From Grimontia indica (GTDB lineage Bacteria; Pseudomonadota; Gammaproteobacteria; Enterobacterales; Vibrionaceae): a stretch of 64,000 nt of DNA. Location: assembly GCF_000333895.2 (NCBI RefSeq), contig NZ_ANFM02000006.1, positions 124,001 through 188,000 on the forward strand, written 5' to 3'. Positions 1 to 9,109 of this stretch are shown piece by piece. Position 1 is the stretch's first letter, and every line of letters begins with the position of its first letter. Under the pieces are notes generated by a model. It did not search any database and was not told the DNA's origin. It saw only the letters and a program-made list of their open reading frames with translations. Both the position numbers and the translations under genes were made by a program.

Positions 1-336
1 ATGGTGTTTTTGCTGCTTACGGCAAACATCCAAATTAAAACCATGGATATCGCGATTCCCCAAACCAATGATTCAGAAGTTCTGGAATCTCCAAACCGTG
101 AAGTCATCGCCATCAACGTGTTGAGCGGTTCACCTTCATGGGCACTTCAAGGTGAACCTCTTCACGACTGGGAATCCTTTACGGCACAGCTTCTGGAAGC
201 CATTCAGCAAGCCCCTGATAAACCGGTGGTGATCGCTGCGGACAAACAAGCCAATGTGGAAAGCATGCTTAAAGTCCTCGCCTTCATGCAAAACAACAAT
301 ATCAACGCCACAAATATTGTGATGGAAGAACAATGA
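1..336 (+). CDS. exbD: ExbD-type biopolymer transport protein, 3' part
   Basis: Partial gene, open at the left window edge. The first residues (VFLLLTANIQ) read as the end of the single membrane span of ExbD/TolR proteins, so the true start lies upstream. The rest is the periplasmic domain, with the conserved pattern of a short strand (VVIAADKQA), a helix (MLKVLAFMQNN) and a final strand ending VMEEQ. ExbD works with ExbB and TonB to energise outer-membrane receptors with the proton motive force. The stop overlaps the hutB start by 4 bases (ATGA), which indicates translational coupling. The downstream haem ABC genes match the tonB1-exbB1-exbD1-hutBCD order known in Vibrio. Confidence 0.85.
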   Translation: MVFLLLTANIQIKTMDIAIPQTNDSEVLESPNREVIAINVLSGSPSWALQGEPLHDWESFTAQLLEAIQQAPDKPVVIAADKQANVESMLKVLAFMQNNNINATNIVMEEQ

Positions 337-1187
337 AAAAGAATTTCAAACTTGGCGCTGCTGCGCTGCTTTTTACTGGCTTATTGACTTCACCGGCGTT
401 CGCCCAGGATGCAAGAATCATCAGCGCCGGCTCAACCGTTACTGAACTTTTGTTTGCACTAGGCGCAGAAAAAGAAGTGGTTGCAGTAGATTTAACCAGC
501 CGTCATTACCTTGATGGCAGAGAGATTCCCGTACTGGGCTATCATCGCCAGTTATCAGCCGAAGGCCTATTAGCACTAAGCCCTACCCATCTCGTGGGCT
601 CGCCAGAGATGGGGCCGGAAAGCACGTTGAAGCTATTGAAATCGGCAAATGTCGATGTTCAAAAGCTGCCAACAGGGACCTCCATTGAAGACTTTAATCA
701 GCGCGTAGATTCAGTCGCGTCGATTACTGGTACTGAAGACAAAGGTGCCGAAATTAAAGCGGATGTTGCTGAGAAAATAGGAAAGTTGAACGCCTCGGCA
801 CCTGAAAAACGCCCTTCAGTGATGTTCGTGATGATGTCTGATGGTCGCCCATTGACCGTCGCGGGTGATGAAACCACGGTAAACACAGTGATCGAGTTGG
901 CTGGCGGCATGAACCCTGCGGCTAAAGAAACCACCAGCTATAAGCCCCTGTCTACCGAGTCTATCGTAGAAATGCAGCCTGAATACATTCTGGTATCCGA
1001 ACGCACTCTTTCGCAGGTTGGCGGTATTGAAGGTATGGTGAAACAGCAGCCTTTGTTAAGCGCAACACCCGCATTCAAGAACGACAACATAATCCCTATT
1101 TCTGGCTACGCAATTCTGGGTGGCTTTGGGTTGGCAAGCCTAGATCTCGCTACCGACCTTAACAAACGCATTTTGGCTGGTGAGTAG
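333..1187 (+). CDS. hutB: Haem ABC transporter, periplasmic binding protein HutB
   Basis: A 284-aa protein of the TroA/FecB-like periplasmic binding family, the expected length. A signal peptide runs to about residue 24 (ending AFA before QDA). The mature part begins with the typical ISAGSTVTELLFALG strand and helix, followed by VLGYHRQLSAEGLLALSPTHL. It should capture haem in the periplasm and deliver it to HutCD. It overlaps exbD by 4 bases and is 9 bases before hutC, so it lies inside one operon. The haem assignment rests on the exbD-hutBCD order; sequence alone would also allow another iron complex. Confidence 0.85.
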   Translation: MKKNFKLGAAALLFTGLLTSPAFAQDARIISAGSTVTELLFALGAEKEVVAVDLTSRHYLDGREIPVLGYHRQLSAEGLLALSPTHLVGSPEMGPESTLKLLKSANVDVQKLPTGTSIEDFNQRVDSVASITGTEDKGAEIKADVAEKIGKLNASAPEKRPSVMFVMMSDGRPLTVAGDETTVNTVIELAGGMNPAAKETTSYKPLSTESIVEMQPEYILVSERTLSQVGGIEGMVKQQPLLSATPAFKNDNIIPISGYAILGGFGLASLDLATDLNKRILAGE

Positions 1188-1196
1188 TACATTTCC

Positions 1197-2240
1197 ATGA
1201 ATGATTTGCTGACTCGCCGCGTTTCAGCGCGGTGGATGATGATCGTTTCTTCGATCTTGTTGTACATCACTGTCGTGAGCTCAATTACTTTGGGGCCGAT
1301 GAATATAGGCTTCTCAGACAGTTTGAAAGCACTACTTCCCGTTCAATCGGACCTTCCTGACTATGTCTCTGTAATCATTCAGGAAGTCCGTTTACCACGT
1401 ACTCTTCTGGCCATTGCTGTAGGCGGTATTCTTGCGATGTGCGGGACCGTCATGCAGGGGCTTTTCAGAAACCCATTGGCAGATCCCGGTATTATCGGGG
1501 TGTCTGCCGGTGCTTCCCTTGGAGCAGCCATTGCGATTGTTCTATTTGGTGGCGTGATTACCCATACGGCATTTCTGGTGCTGGGCACGGTACCGGTATT
1601 TGCTTTTCTGGGCGGTGCGCTAACGACCTTTGCCATCTATTACATGGGCACCAGTAGTAATGGCACTTCAGTCACGATCATGTTACTCGCAGGCGTTGCG
1701 CTTGGCGCGATTGCTGGCGCTGGCATGGGGCTTCTAAACTATTTTGCTGACGATCAGGAGCTTCGCGACCTTTCTCTTTGGACGATGGGCTCTTTAGCCG
1801 GCGCTTCATGGGATGCGATTGGGTTGGCTTTTGTTTCATTAGCCGCATTGGGCTTCTTGTTCCAACGCTATGCAAAACCTCTAAATGCTTTGCTGCTGGG
1901 TGAAGCTGAAGCCCGTCATCTCGGCATTAACGTCCAATCGCTCAAGCGCAATCTGATCCTTCTCACAGCTGCAGGCGTCGGCGTGACAGTTGCCCTTTCC
2001 GGCATGATTGGTTTTATTGGCCTTGTTGTTCCCCATATCGGACGCATGCTGACAGGCCCAGATCACCGTACCCTCATTCCGGTTTCAGCAATTTTAGGTG
2101 GTTTGGTGCTGCTAGCATCAGACATGATTGCACGCACTATTGTTGCACCACTTGAAATCCCGGTAGGCATTATCACAGCGGCTCTAGGGGCGCCTTTCTT
2201 CCTGGCATTGCTGCTTAAACAAAAAGGTCGTTTGGCATAA
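1197..2240 (+). CDS. hutC: Haem ABC transporter, permease HutC
   Basis: A 347-aa multi-span inner-membrane protein of the FecCD permease family, full length. Family hallmarks are visible: RLPRTLLAIAVGGILA near residue 65, the glycine-rich NPLADPGIIGVSAGASLG stretch, and GLVVPHIGRMLTGPDHR near residue 275, the segment that contacts the ATPase. It forms the channel through which haem delivered by HutB crosses the inner membrane. Its last base is shared with the start of hutD, so the two are translationally coupled. Confidence 0.88.
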   Translation: MNDLLTRRVSARWMMIVSSILLYITVVSSITLGPMNIGFSDSLKALLPVQSDLPDYVSVIIQEVRLPRTLLAIAVGGILAMCGTVMQGLFRNPLADPGIIGVSAGASLGAAIAIVLFGGVITHTAFLVLGTVPVFAFLGGALTTFAIYYMGTSSNGTSVTIMLLAGVALGAIAGAGMGLLNYFADDQELRDLSLWTMGSLAGASWDAIGLAFVSLAALGFLFQRYAKPLNALLLGEAEARHLGINVQSLKRNLILLTAAGVGVTVALSGMIGFIGLVVPHIGRMLTGPDHRTLIPVSAILGGLVLLASDMIARTIVAPLEIPVGIITAALGAPFFLALLLKQKGRLA

Positions 2241-3004
2241 TGGGTATTGATATTCGACATGCATCGCTCACGCTGGGTAACAAGGTTCTACTGGATAACT
2301 TCAGCACGTCTTTCAAATTGGGTGAGCTAACTATTATTCTTGGACCAAACGGAACCGGTAAAAGTAGCCTGCTTAAACTGATTAGCCGCGAATGGCCATG
2401 TAATGGCGAACTTATCTTCTATGGCAAATCCACAAAAGATTGGAAACCTGAACACCTCGCCGAATCGATGGGGATCCTACCGCAGTCCAGTAGCCTGACA
2501 TTTGCTTTCACCGCTCGGGAAGTGGTTGAACTTGGTGGGCTGGCGTTGAGTGCATCCCAAGCTGAACTCGCTGAGATCGCATCTGAGAACATGGCAAAGA
2601 CCGATGTACTTCATCTTGCTGGCAGGCTTTACCCAAGCCTTTCCGGGGGCGAAAAGCAGCGCGTGCACCTCGCTCGCGTGCTAACACAAATAGCAAAATC
2701 GCCAAGAGACACCATATTGATGCTGGATGAACCAACGAGTGCGCTGGATATTGGCCACCAACACAAGACTTTAAGCTTGGCGAAAGAGATGGCACAAGCC
2801 GGATCGGCGGTGATCGCCGTGATCCATGATCTCAACCTTGCTGCACAGTATGCAGACCGTATCTTAATATTAAATAAAGGAAAAATAGCGGCAGATGGCA
2901 TCCCAACAGATGTGCTGACGCCTGAAATAATCGAGGAAGTCTACGGCTGGCCGGTTTCCGTTATGCCTCATCCAAAGGGTAATTACCCAGTTGTACTAGC
3001 CTAA
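2240..3004 (+). CDS. hutD: Haem ABC transporter, ATPase HutD
   Basis: A 254-aa ABC ATPase with all catalytic motifs: Walker A GPNGTGKS near residue 35, ABC signature LSGGEKQR near 134, Walker B LMLDEPTS near 160, and the switch histidine in VIHDLNLA near 195. It is the cytoplasmic motor of the HutBCD haem importer (HmuV/HutD group). It overlaps hutC by one base and is the last gene of the operon; a strong hairpin terminator follows 22 bases after the stop. Confidence 0.9.
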   Translation: MGIDIRHASLTLGNKVLLDNFSTSFKLGELTIILGPNGTGKSSLLKLISREWPCNGELIFYGKSTKDWKPEHLAESMGILPQSSSLTFAFTAREVVELGGLALSASQAELAEIASENMAKTDVLHLAGRLYPSLSGGEKQRVHLARVLTQIAKSPRDTILMLDEPTSALDIGHQHKTLSLAKEMAQAGSAVIAVIHDLNLAAQYADRILILNKGKIAADGIPTDVLTPEIIEEVYGWPVSVMPHPKGNYPVVLA

Positions 3005-3025
3005 GTTTCACAAACTCCGTAAGTG

Positions 3026-3047
3026 GCCCTCAGATGAGGGCTTTTTT
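3026..3047 (+). terminator. Rho-independent terminator of the hut operon
   Basis: Perfect stem GCCCTC / GAGGGC with loop AGAT, followed by six T. It lies just after hutD. Confidence 0.9.
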
Positions 3048-3110
3048 ATATCTGCTCACGTATACTAGAAAAACTAAAACGCTAAACGAACACAAAACAA
3101 GGAACGACAA

Positions 3111-4139
3111 ATGATTCGTACTGGCATCGTAGGATTTGGCTTTGCTGCCCAGACTTTCCACCTTCCTTTTCTCTCTATTCATCCGGATTTCGAGCCTGTC
3201 GCGGTTGTTTCTTCAAATCATGATTTAGTGGCAGAGAAACTCCCCTCCGCGGCGTACTACTCAAACATAGAAGAAATGCTTCGAGATGCGGAATTGGATT
3301 TGGTCATTATCACCACCCCTAACCACACGCACTTCGATCTTGCCAAACAATCACTGGAAGCGGATTGCCACGTGTTGCTCGAAAAGCCTTTCGTAGTAAG
3401 CAGCGGACAAGGTTTGGAGCTGATCAAAATCGCCAATACTCGCGGTAAAATTCTTTGTCCTTACCAGAATCGACGCTGGGATGGCGACTTCCTTACAGTA
3501 AAAGCGTTGATTGAATCTGATGAACTAGGACAGGTTCGTGTTTTCGAATCGAACTTCGACCGTTTTCGTCCTGAGGTTCGCCAACGCTGGCGTGAACAGG
3601 CAGGAGAAGGATCGGGCATTCTTTATGACTTGGGTTCACATCTAGTAGACCAAGCGCTTCACTTGTTCGGATCACCCTTAGCGGTCACCGCTCATTGCAA
3701 AGCGATGCGACCACAATCTCAAGCTACCGACTACTTCAAGATGACGCTGCATTACGCTGACAAAGAAGTGGTGTTGAATTCCAGCCCATACCGTTCAGGC
3801 AAAGGCTCTCGCTTTGTCGTTCAAGGAGACAAAGCCACTTTCTCATGCGCCGGTTTGGATATTCAGGAGCAGCAATTGCGTGACGGTGTCACGGTAACGA
3901 ATTCAGAATTTGGCCGCCAGCAACATATTGGAAAGCTTGAAGTTGGTGACAACGTCACTGAAAAAGATATTGAATTGGAACACGGATGCTATTCTGAGCT
4001 TTTTGCCAACCTGGCATCCGCCATTTTGAACGGCACTACACCACCAATCGACCCTTATGACGCGGTAAAAGGTATTTACGCGTTAGAACTTGCCCAACAT
4101 GCCTCAGAGGCAGGCAAGACAGAGCGATGGGAGTTCTAG
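3111..4139 (+). CDS. Gfo/Idh/MocA-family NAD(P)-dependent oxidoreductase
   Basis: A 342-aa cytoplasmic dehydrogenase. The N-terminal Rossmann fold is marked by GIVGFGFAAQ (residues 5-14), and the family motif EKPF lies near residue 91. The second domain carries the YDLGSHLVDQALHLFG helix typical of the YdgJ/IolW-like branch, which acts on inositols or other sugars and polyols. The gene stands alone: preceded by the hut terminator and followed by its own. An AAGGAACGAC stretch precedes the ATG. The family is certain, but the substrate cannot be read from the sequence. Confidence 0.8.
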   Translation: MIRTGIVGFGFAAQTFHLPFLSIHPDFEPVAVVSSNHDLVAEKLPSAAYYSNIEEMLRDAELDLVIITTPNHTHFDLAKQSLEADCHVLLEKPFVVSSGQGLELIKIANTRGKILCPYQNRRWDGDFLTVKALIESDELGQVRVFESNFDRFRPEVRQRWREQAGEGSGILYDLGSHLVDQALHLFGSPLAVTAHCKAMRPQSQATDYFKMTLHYADKEVVLNSSPYRSGKGSRFVVQGDKATFSCAGLDIQEQQLRDGVTVTNSEFGRQQHIGKLEVGDNVTEKDIELEHGCYSELFANLASAILNGTTPPIDPYDAVKGIYALELAQHASEAGKTERWEF

Positions 4140-4150
4140 GCTTCTACAAA

Positions 4151-4175
4151 AGCGCCGAGAAATTTCGGCGCTTTA
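4151..4175 (+). terminator. Terminator after the Gfo/Idh gene
   Basis: Stem AGCGCCGA / TCGGCGCT around the loop GAAATT, then a short T run. It lies 11 bases after the stop codon. Confidence 0.75.
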
Positions 4176-4323
4176 ATATCATCAACCAGTGTCATTTCTT
4201 CTTATCCTCTCCCTAAAGAAATTTGCCAAAATTCATCAAGTAACACCACGCTAATACTGAAAAGTCATGTTCAATCCAAATAGTTATAGTGCGTTATGAT
4301 GGATGAATTAATTCCCTAAAAGT

Positions 4324-4345
4324 AAAAAGCCCGCATTCGCGGGCT
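4324..4345 (-). terminator. Terminator after the chromate transporter gene
   Basis: Stem AGCCCGC / GCGGGCT with loop GAAT on the minus strand, followed by five T. It lies 24 bases beyond the chrA stop. Confidence 0.85.
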
Positions 4346-4369
4346 CAATAATCAGTGACCAATTTGGTG

Positions 4370-5518
4370 TTACATCATGCTCTTAGCAAAAGAGTAAACC
4401 AGCATACCTGCAAGCAGCCAGAATACTGACAAATTAAACTTACGCAGAACCGTAAAGCCAACAATCACTGCCACGATGTCAGAAACACCATGCACGGCCG
4501 ACATCCAAACTGGTTGGTAAAATGCTGCAACCAGAAGACCAACCACTGCCGCATTAATCAGTACCACGGAACCAGCAAACTTGTGATGGTTCATCACAGC
4601 CTGCCAAACAGGAATGACAGCAAACAATAGCAATGCCCCAGGAAGGAATATTGCAATGGTTGCTACTGCACTACCCAGGATTGGATTGATCCCTTCCATT
4701 GAAGCACCAATGTAGCTCGCAATAGTAAACATCGGACCCGGAACCAACTGTGCGGCTGCGTAACCTTCAACCAAAGCATCCCCAGAAACCGAATCGCCAA
4801 TCAAAGGTTGTAACAGTGGAAGTACAACGTGACCACCACCAAATACAAAGCTGCCAGCTTGATAGAAGTGATTAAACAGGCTGATAACCGGTGCACTGCT
4901 CAGAGCAGGAAGTACCAATAGCGCAGCAAACACGCCGAAAAGAATGGCTGTTTGCTTAATACCTGTTGGCTCTTTGGCTTCAGTCGCTACTTCTGGCTTA
5001 CGAATAAACAACCAACCAAGAATACCGGCGATAAGTATTGGCATCAGTTGAGCCACAAGGCCAGTCTGCCAAAGGATCCAACCAGCAGAGGCCACACAAA
5101 CAGAAAATGTGACAGCGTCACTGATAAACTTTCGTGCCATCGTCCAGATAGCATCAGCTACCACTACCACTGCCAACAGTTTTGCAGCAGAGATAAGTAG
5201 AGCCAACGCCGAAGACTCCCCTAGGCTCGCGCTGTACATAGCTGCTGCCGTTAATAAGGCAAAAGATGGGAAGGTAAAGCCAATAAAAGCGGCAATTGCC
5301 CCAATGTAGCCCGCGCGATGATAACCAATAAACATCCCGAGCTGACTGCTCGCAGGGCCAGGAAGGAACTGACACAAGCTCAGCGCTGTTGAGAATTTAT
5401 CCTCTTCAATCCACTTACGCTTTTCAACAAACTCTCTTTGAAAATAGCTAATATGAGCGACAGGACCACCAAAGCTCATACATCCCAGCACAAAGAAACG
5501 AAACAGTACTTCTAACAT
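4370..5518 (-). CDS. chrA: Chromate transporter, CHR family (two-domain)
   Basis: A 382-aa polytopic inner-membrane protein made of two homologous CHR halves. Each half carries the signature glycine and proline pattern: FGGPVAHISYFQ near the N-terminus, LCQFLPGPASSQLG in half one, and FVFGGGHVVLP plus LVPGPMFTIASYIG in half two. The family exports chromate by anion or proton exchange. I chose the ATG at 5518 (MLEVLFRF) because AAGGAGG lies 11 bases before it; a start 33 bases further upstream is open but has no SD. The gene is monocistronic. A LysR gene is divergent, but 637 bases separate the two, so a regulatory link is not assured. Confidence 0.88.
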   Translation of the reverse strand: MLEVLFRFFVLGCMSFGGPVAHISYFQREFVEKRKWIEEDKFSTALSLCQFLPGPASSQLGMFIGYHRAGYIGAIAAFIGFTFPSFALLTAAAMYSASLGESSALALLISAAKLLAVVVVADAIWTMARKFISDAVTFSVCVASAGWILWQTGLVAQLMPILIAGILGWLFIRKPEVATEAKEPTGIKQTAILFGVFAALLVLPALSSAPVISLFNHFYQAGSFVFGGGHVVLPLLQPLIGDSVSGDALVEGYAAAQLVPGPMFTIASYIGASMEGINPILGSAVATIAIFLPGALLLFAVIPVWQAVMNHHKFAGSVVLINAAVVGLLVAAFYQPVWMSAVHGVSDIVAVIVGFTVLRKFNLSVFWLLAGMLVYSFAKSMM

Positions 5519-6155
5519 CCGAAAACAAACCTCCTTAATGAACCAGGCCATTGATGAGTTTCACATCAAATACCTGAATTTCTGCCGCAATTTTAAAACT
5601 CATGCCCCATGAATAGAAACAATTCTTATCAATCCTTCATATCGATTTGATTAATTCTCTATTTAGTCATGTTCACGATCTATTAAAAGTAACGACAAAA
5701 GATCCTCTAGATCTGTAGGTTTACAACAAATGTACGTTAGTACTCACTTACATTGATTAGTATTGTTTCCATTTGAAAACAAATCATATAAAGCATTGTT
5801 ATAAAATAACTTATTAAAATCAAAACCAAGAATTTGGCTATCAGCTCATTTCGTAAGTCCCTTTCAGAACACGATCTGGAATCTGTTTTGGGCAGGTTCA
5901 GCACTAGAGTGCGGATCATTGAACACAATCCTTACGCAGCTTCTTCTAGCCTTTTGGTTGAATGAATTTTTGATGACAAAAGCGCAGAAAAACGTTTTTC
6001 ATGCCCCTCCTCTCCAAATTGAAGGAATGTTGGCAGAGACCTACTACCTTCAAATTTAAATAAAGGAGTTTCATCTGCTTGTGACAACGTCACTCAATGA
6101 ATTCGGAAGAGATGTGATACGCTATCCGCCTCTCGATAACTAACGAAAATTCCAT
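5519..6155. other. AT-rich intergenic region without a supported gene
   Basis: This gap of about 640 bases separates chrA from a divergent lysR gene. It must hold both promoters. It contains open frames of about 50-60 codons on each strand, none with a good start, SD or recognisable product. I see no terminator or obvious repeat in it. Confidence 0.5.
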
Positions 6156-7052
6156 ATGTTAGATAACCTTCAGCAAATGGTGGTCCTTGCGACTGTAGCG
6201 CATGAACAGCACTTCACCCGTGCTGCCGAGTACCTTGGGATTTCAAAGTCTCAAGTCAGTAAGCAAATTCGCTATCTCGAAGAACGATTAGGTGTTCAGC
6301 TGGTTCAAAGAAATACCCGCTCTGTTGCCCTAACCGAAGCCGGCGAGCAATATGCAGCCTTCGGGCGCCAGATTGTCGAAACCATGCAAGACGCTGAAGC
6401 CATGGTTGCTGGTTTTAGAAATGAGGTTTCTGGAAGATTAAAGGTTGGCGTTGCTCAGTCATTTGGTAATGCCCAGATCACAAAGTTACTTTCTGCATTT
6501 CAAGCACAGTTTCCTGCCCTCGAGTTGGAAGTACATTTATTCGATCACCGTCCAAACCTTGTTGAAGATGGATTTGATTGTTGGCTGGCTATTCATGAAG
6601 CACCACCAGAAGGAATGGTTGCGAGAAAACTGGGCGACTGCCAGTTTAAGTTGGTAGCCTCACCGGCATACATTGAGGCAAACGGTTCACCCAAACACCC
6701 ATCCGACCTTCGCGAACATAACTGTATTACCTATCAAAGTGTCCAGCGCACTTATGATCAATGGCCATTTCAACGAGATGGTAGCGAGCAATCAGTGACT
6801 GTCAGAGGATCTTACCGTATCAACAATGCCCCAGCGGTTTTGGAAGCGACCAAATCAGGTGTAGGTATCGCTTATATCGCTACTTATCTATTAGATAGTG
6901 AAATTGAAAACGGTGAATTAAAAGTATTAATGAAGGATTGGAAGCCGACAATGAAGCTACCTGTTTATGCGGTCTATCCACGCCGAGAATACCTGGCACC
7001 CAAGGTTAGACACTTCGTAGACTTCCTTTCGGAAAATATTCGAGTCGTTTAA
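6156..7052 (+). CDS. LysR-family transcriptional regulator
   Basis: A 298-aa regulator of normal LysR length. The winged helix-turn-helix occupies residues 1-62 (FTRAAEYLGISKSQVSKQIRYLEERLG), and the substrate-binding domain follows from about residue 90 to the end (GRLKVGVAQSFG onwards). It belongs to the group with short DNA-binding helices similar to CrgA/DsdC-type repressors of oxidoreductase genes. Its target is unknown. The nearest divergent gene is chrA, 637 bases away. It is followed by a strong bidirectional terminator. Confidence 0.88.
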   Translation: MLDNLQQMVVLATVAHEQHFTRAAEYLGISKSQVSKQIRYLEERLGVQLVQRNTRSVALTEAGEQYAAFGRQIVETMQDAEAMVAGFRNEVSGRLKVGVAQSFGNAQITKLLSAFQAQFPALELEVHLFDHRPNLVEDGFDCWLAIHEAPPEGMVARKLGDCQFKLVASPAYIEANGSPKHPSDLREHNCITYQSVQRTYDQWPFQRDGSEQSVTVRGSYRINNAPAVLEATKSGVGIAYIATYLLDSEIENGELKVLMKDWKPTMKLPVYAVYPRREYLAPKVRHFVDFLSENIRVV

Positions 7053-7063
7053 GCTGATAAAGT

Positions 7064-7096
7064 AAAAGGGGGTGTGACAATGTCACACCCCCTTTT
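7064..7096. terminator. Bidirectional terminator between convergent genes
   Basis: Perfect 11-bp stem GGGGGTGTGAC / GTCACACCCCC with loop AAT, flanked by AAAA and TTTT. It can end both the lysR transcript and the convergent acyltransferase transcript. Confidence 0.9.
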
Positions 7097-7113
7097 CTAT
7101 CAATAAATCAATG

Positions 7114-8226
7114 TTATGCGTCAGCTTTTTTGTCGGTTGGCATGGCGTACATTGCCTTGACGATCTTAGCTACGCCTTCAGGCAATGAAGAAAGCTTGCT
7201 ATCAAACTGGGCGCGGTCACTATCAGTGATTGAGCTGTGCTCTTTGCCCGCAGCAATGTAGTTTGCTGGGAACAAGTGATAGTTTTGATAAATCTGGCGA
7301 TCAATTTCTGCAGCCAGCGCTTCAGGTGAATCGAACTCGTTACCTATCACGTCACCAAACTCGACATGGATTCTGCGTTTCTGGCCAACAATACCCTGAA
7401 CGATGCTTTCGATATCTTCAAACTCACCTTTTTCATATCCACCTTCTTGCTGCTTACGGTAAAGCTCGTTCGCTTTTGCTGCATCACATGGATCGTTTTC
7501 GTAAGAGATAGTCACCGGAACAATACGCAGCGAAGCCACATAATCAGCGAATTCAATTTTCTGGCGACGCCCTTCCATGAAGAACATTTTCAAAATCGCA
7601 GGATCAGTTTTATCGTTGCCGTCTTTTGCACGACCTTCTCTCTGAGCAATCCAGATAGACTGCTTCTCATCCAAAGAGGCTTTGATGTAAGCAGATAACT
7701 GACCCAACGCCTTCATCATTTCTCTTGGGCCTTTCGCAGAGCGCTTAACTATGAAACTCTTATTCAGTTTCATCAGTTCAGTTGCGCAAGGCTTTTTAAG
7801 CAGGTTGTCACCAATGGCGATGCGAACCGTATCAAACTGATTCTCATGCAGACACCAGTTGACCATCGCTGGGTCCATCGCAATATCGCGGTGATTAGAA
7901 ACAAACAAATAGCTGTTGTTAGGATCCAATTTGTCCAAACCACTTGTCGTCAAACCTTCTGACGTACTTTTAATCATTGAGTCCATGTATGTAGCGATAT
8001 GGAGCTGAACGTCGCGAACAGTTTTGATTTTGTTCCACTTGGAATGTAGGTATCGCTTCAAGATTGGTTTAAGGAGCCAACCTGCTATGCCAGAAAACTG
8101 TGGAAAGCGGTACTTTAAAATGGCTGAGATGAATTCTTCATCTTCGATCAGACGATCAATCGCACCAGGCACTTCATCGTCATTGTATGGACGAATTTCT
8201 AAGAAAGGATCGTTAGTTTGTTGCAC
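7114..8226 (-). CDS. Glycerolipid acyltransferase-like protein (PlsC superfamily)
   Basis: A 370-aa protein of the 1-acylglycerol-phosphate acyltransferase superfamily. The catalytic block is SNHRDIAMDP at residues 110-119, and a second conserved block QREGRAKDGND lies at 195-205, where PlsC enzymes have EGTR. In most PlsC proteins the His and Asp are separated by four residues (HX4D); here five residues lie between H112 and D118, a spacing I recall in a sub-family annotated as acyltransferase in other bacteria. It probably transfers an acyl chain to a lysophospholipid or similar acceptor at the inner membrane. No signal peptide is seen. It is monocistronic; acceptor and biological role are unknown. 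Confidence 0.7.
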   Translation of the reverse strand: MQQTNDPFLEIRPYNDDEVPGAIDRLIEDEEFISAILKYRFPQFSGIAGWLLKPILKRYLHSKWNKIKTVRDVQLHIATYMDSMIKSTSEGLTTSGLDKLDPNNSYLFVSNHRDIAMDPAMVNWCLHENQFDTVRIAIGDNLLKKPCATELMKLNKSFIVKRSAKGPREMMKALGQLSAYIKASLDEKQSIWIAQREGRAKDGNDKTDPAILKMFFMEGRRQKIEFADYVASLRIVPVTISYENDPCDAAKANELYRKQQEGGYEKGEFEDIESIVQGIVGQKRRIHVEFGDVIGNEFDSPEALAAEIDRQIYQNYHLFPANYIAAGKEHSSITDSDRAQFDSKLSSLPEGVAKIVKAMYAMPTDKKADA

Positions 8227-8458
8227 GTGATTCTACTTGCTCCGATAAAAACCGCGCCATTTTACGCGGATATAGGATTTCGAACATTGTTTTAATCAGC
8301 ATTATACAGAGGTTGGAGGTCTTACCTCATTTCCCTTGCTAATGATTGTAACAATGCGGAGGATTTTTGGACAACAAAGCACGACTAAACCCTCTCTTTG
8401 CTTGATCTCATTTTGAAAACCCAACACTATGTGCGCCTCGCAATGAGAGAAAGTTAAA

Positions 8459-9109
8459 ATGAAGCAAGCCATAGAATATTTTTACCAAAAAGCTGACTAC
8501 CTAAATGTCGGCCCTCGAAAAAAACAGCCTCAGTCTTCCTATATTTTGGTTCACCAAGGTTTAGTTCTAATCCGCCTTGGCAAAGTAGAACTCCCGGTTT
8601 GTAAGGGACAAGGCTTCTGGCTACCTTCCAGTTGTCTGAGTGCGGTCACCGTATTACAAAACTCCGTGATTTCTTCTTTTGATTTCTCTGTTCGATCCAC
8701 AGTATCAATGCCTAATTCAGCTGGTTATGTTTTGCCATCTTTGTTGGTAGCGGGTATTGCGGAGCAACTGGGGCAAACGGTCGACAATAGCTGGGATGGT
8801 GCATATGGCAGGTTGCTGCGCTGCGCGCGCGATTACTTCTCTTCTGTCACGCCGGATGACAAGTATGATACCAAGACCTTGCAGTTAGCAGATGCCATAG
8901 CCCGCCTTGATGGCAGCGAACGACTCAAGTGCAGTGAAGTTCTGCAATGTACAGGCTATGGTGAAGACCAGATTGCGCTGCAACTGAAAGTAAGAGACTG
9001 TGTAAAGAAAATGAAGTCGGGCAAGAAACTGACAAACATTGCACAGCAAGCATCAATGCCTGAAAAGGAACTGATGCTGCTGATAGAAAGAACGGTTGGT
9101 GTTATTTAA
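8459..9109 (+). CDS. AraC-like protein with N-terminal cupin and weak HTH
   Basis: A 216-aa cytoplasmic protein not clearly assigned. The first 80 residues resemble the cupin sensor part of AraC-type regulators (SYILVHQGLVLIRLGKVELPVCKGQGFWLPSSC). The C-terminal half is helical and ends with a possible degenerate helix-turn-helix (KKLTNIAQQASMPEKELMLL). A full AraC DNA-binding domain of two HTH units is not visible, so it may not bind DNA in the usual way. It ends 8 bases inside the convergent downstream gene. A GAGAGAAAG stretch precedes the ATG. Confidence 0.55.
   Translation: MKQAIEYFYQKADYLNVGPRKKQPQSSYILVHQGLVLIRLGKVELPVCKGQGFWLPSSCLSAVTVLQNSVISSFDFSVRSTVSMPNSAGYVLPSLLVAGIAEQLGQTVDNSWDGAYGRLLRCARDYFSSVTPDDKYDTKTLQLADAIARLDGSERLKCSEVLQCTGYGEDQIALQLKVRDCVKKMKSGKKLTNIAQQASMPEKELMLLIERTVGVI

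Noticed and set aside
5737-5965. Open frames on both strands in the chrA-lysR gap, including a 51-codon plus-strand frame (5810-5965) ending in SSSLLVE
   Set aside because: No start codon or SD and no family similarity; could be a decayed gene end, but the evidence is too thin to annotate.
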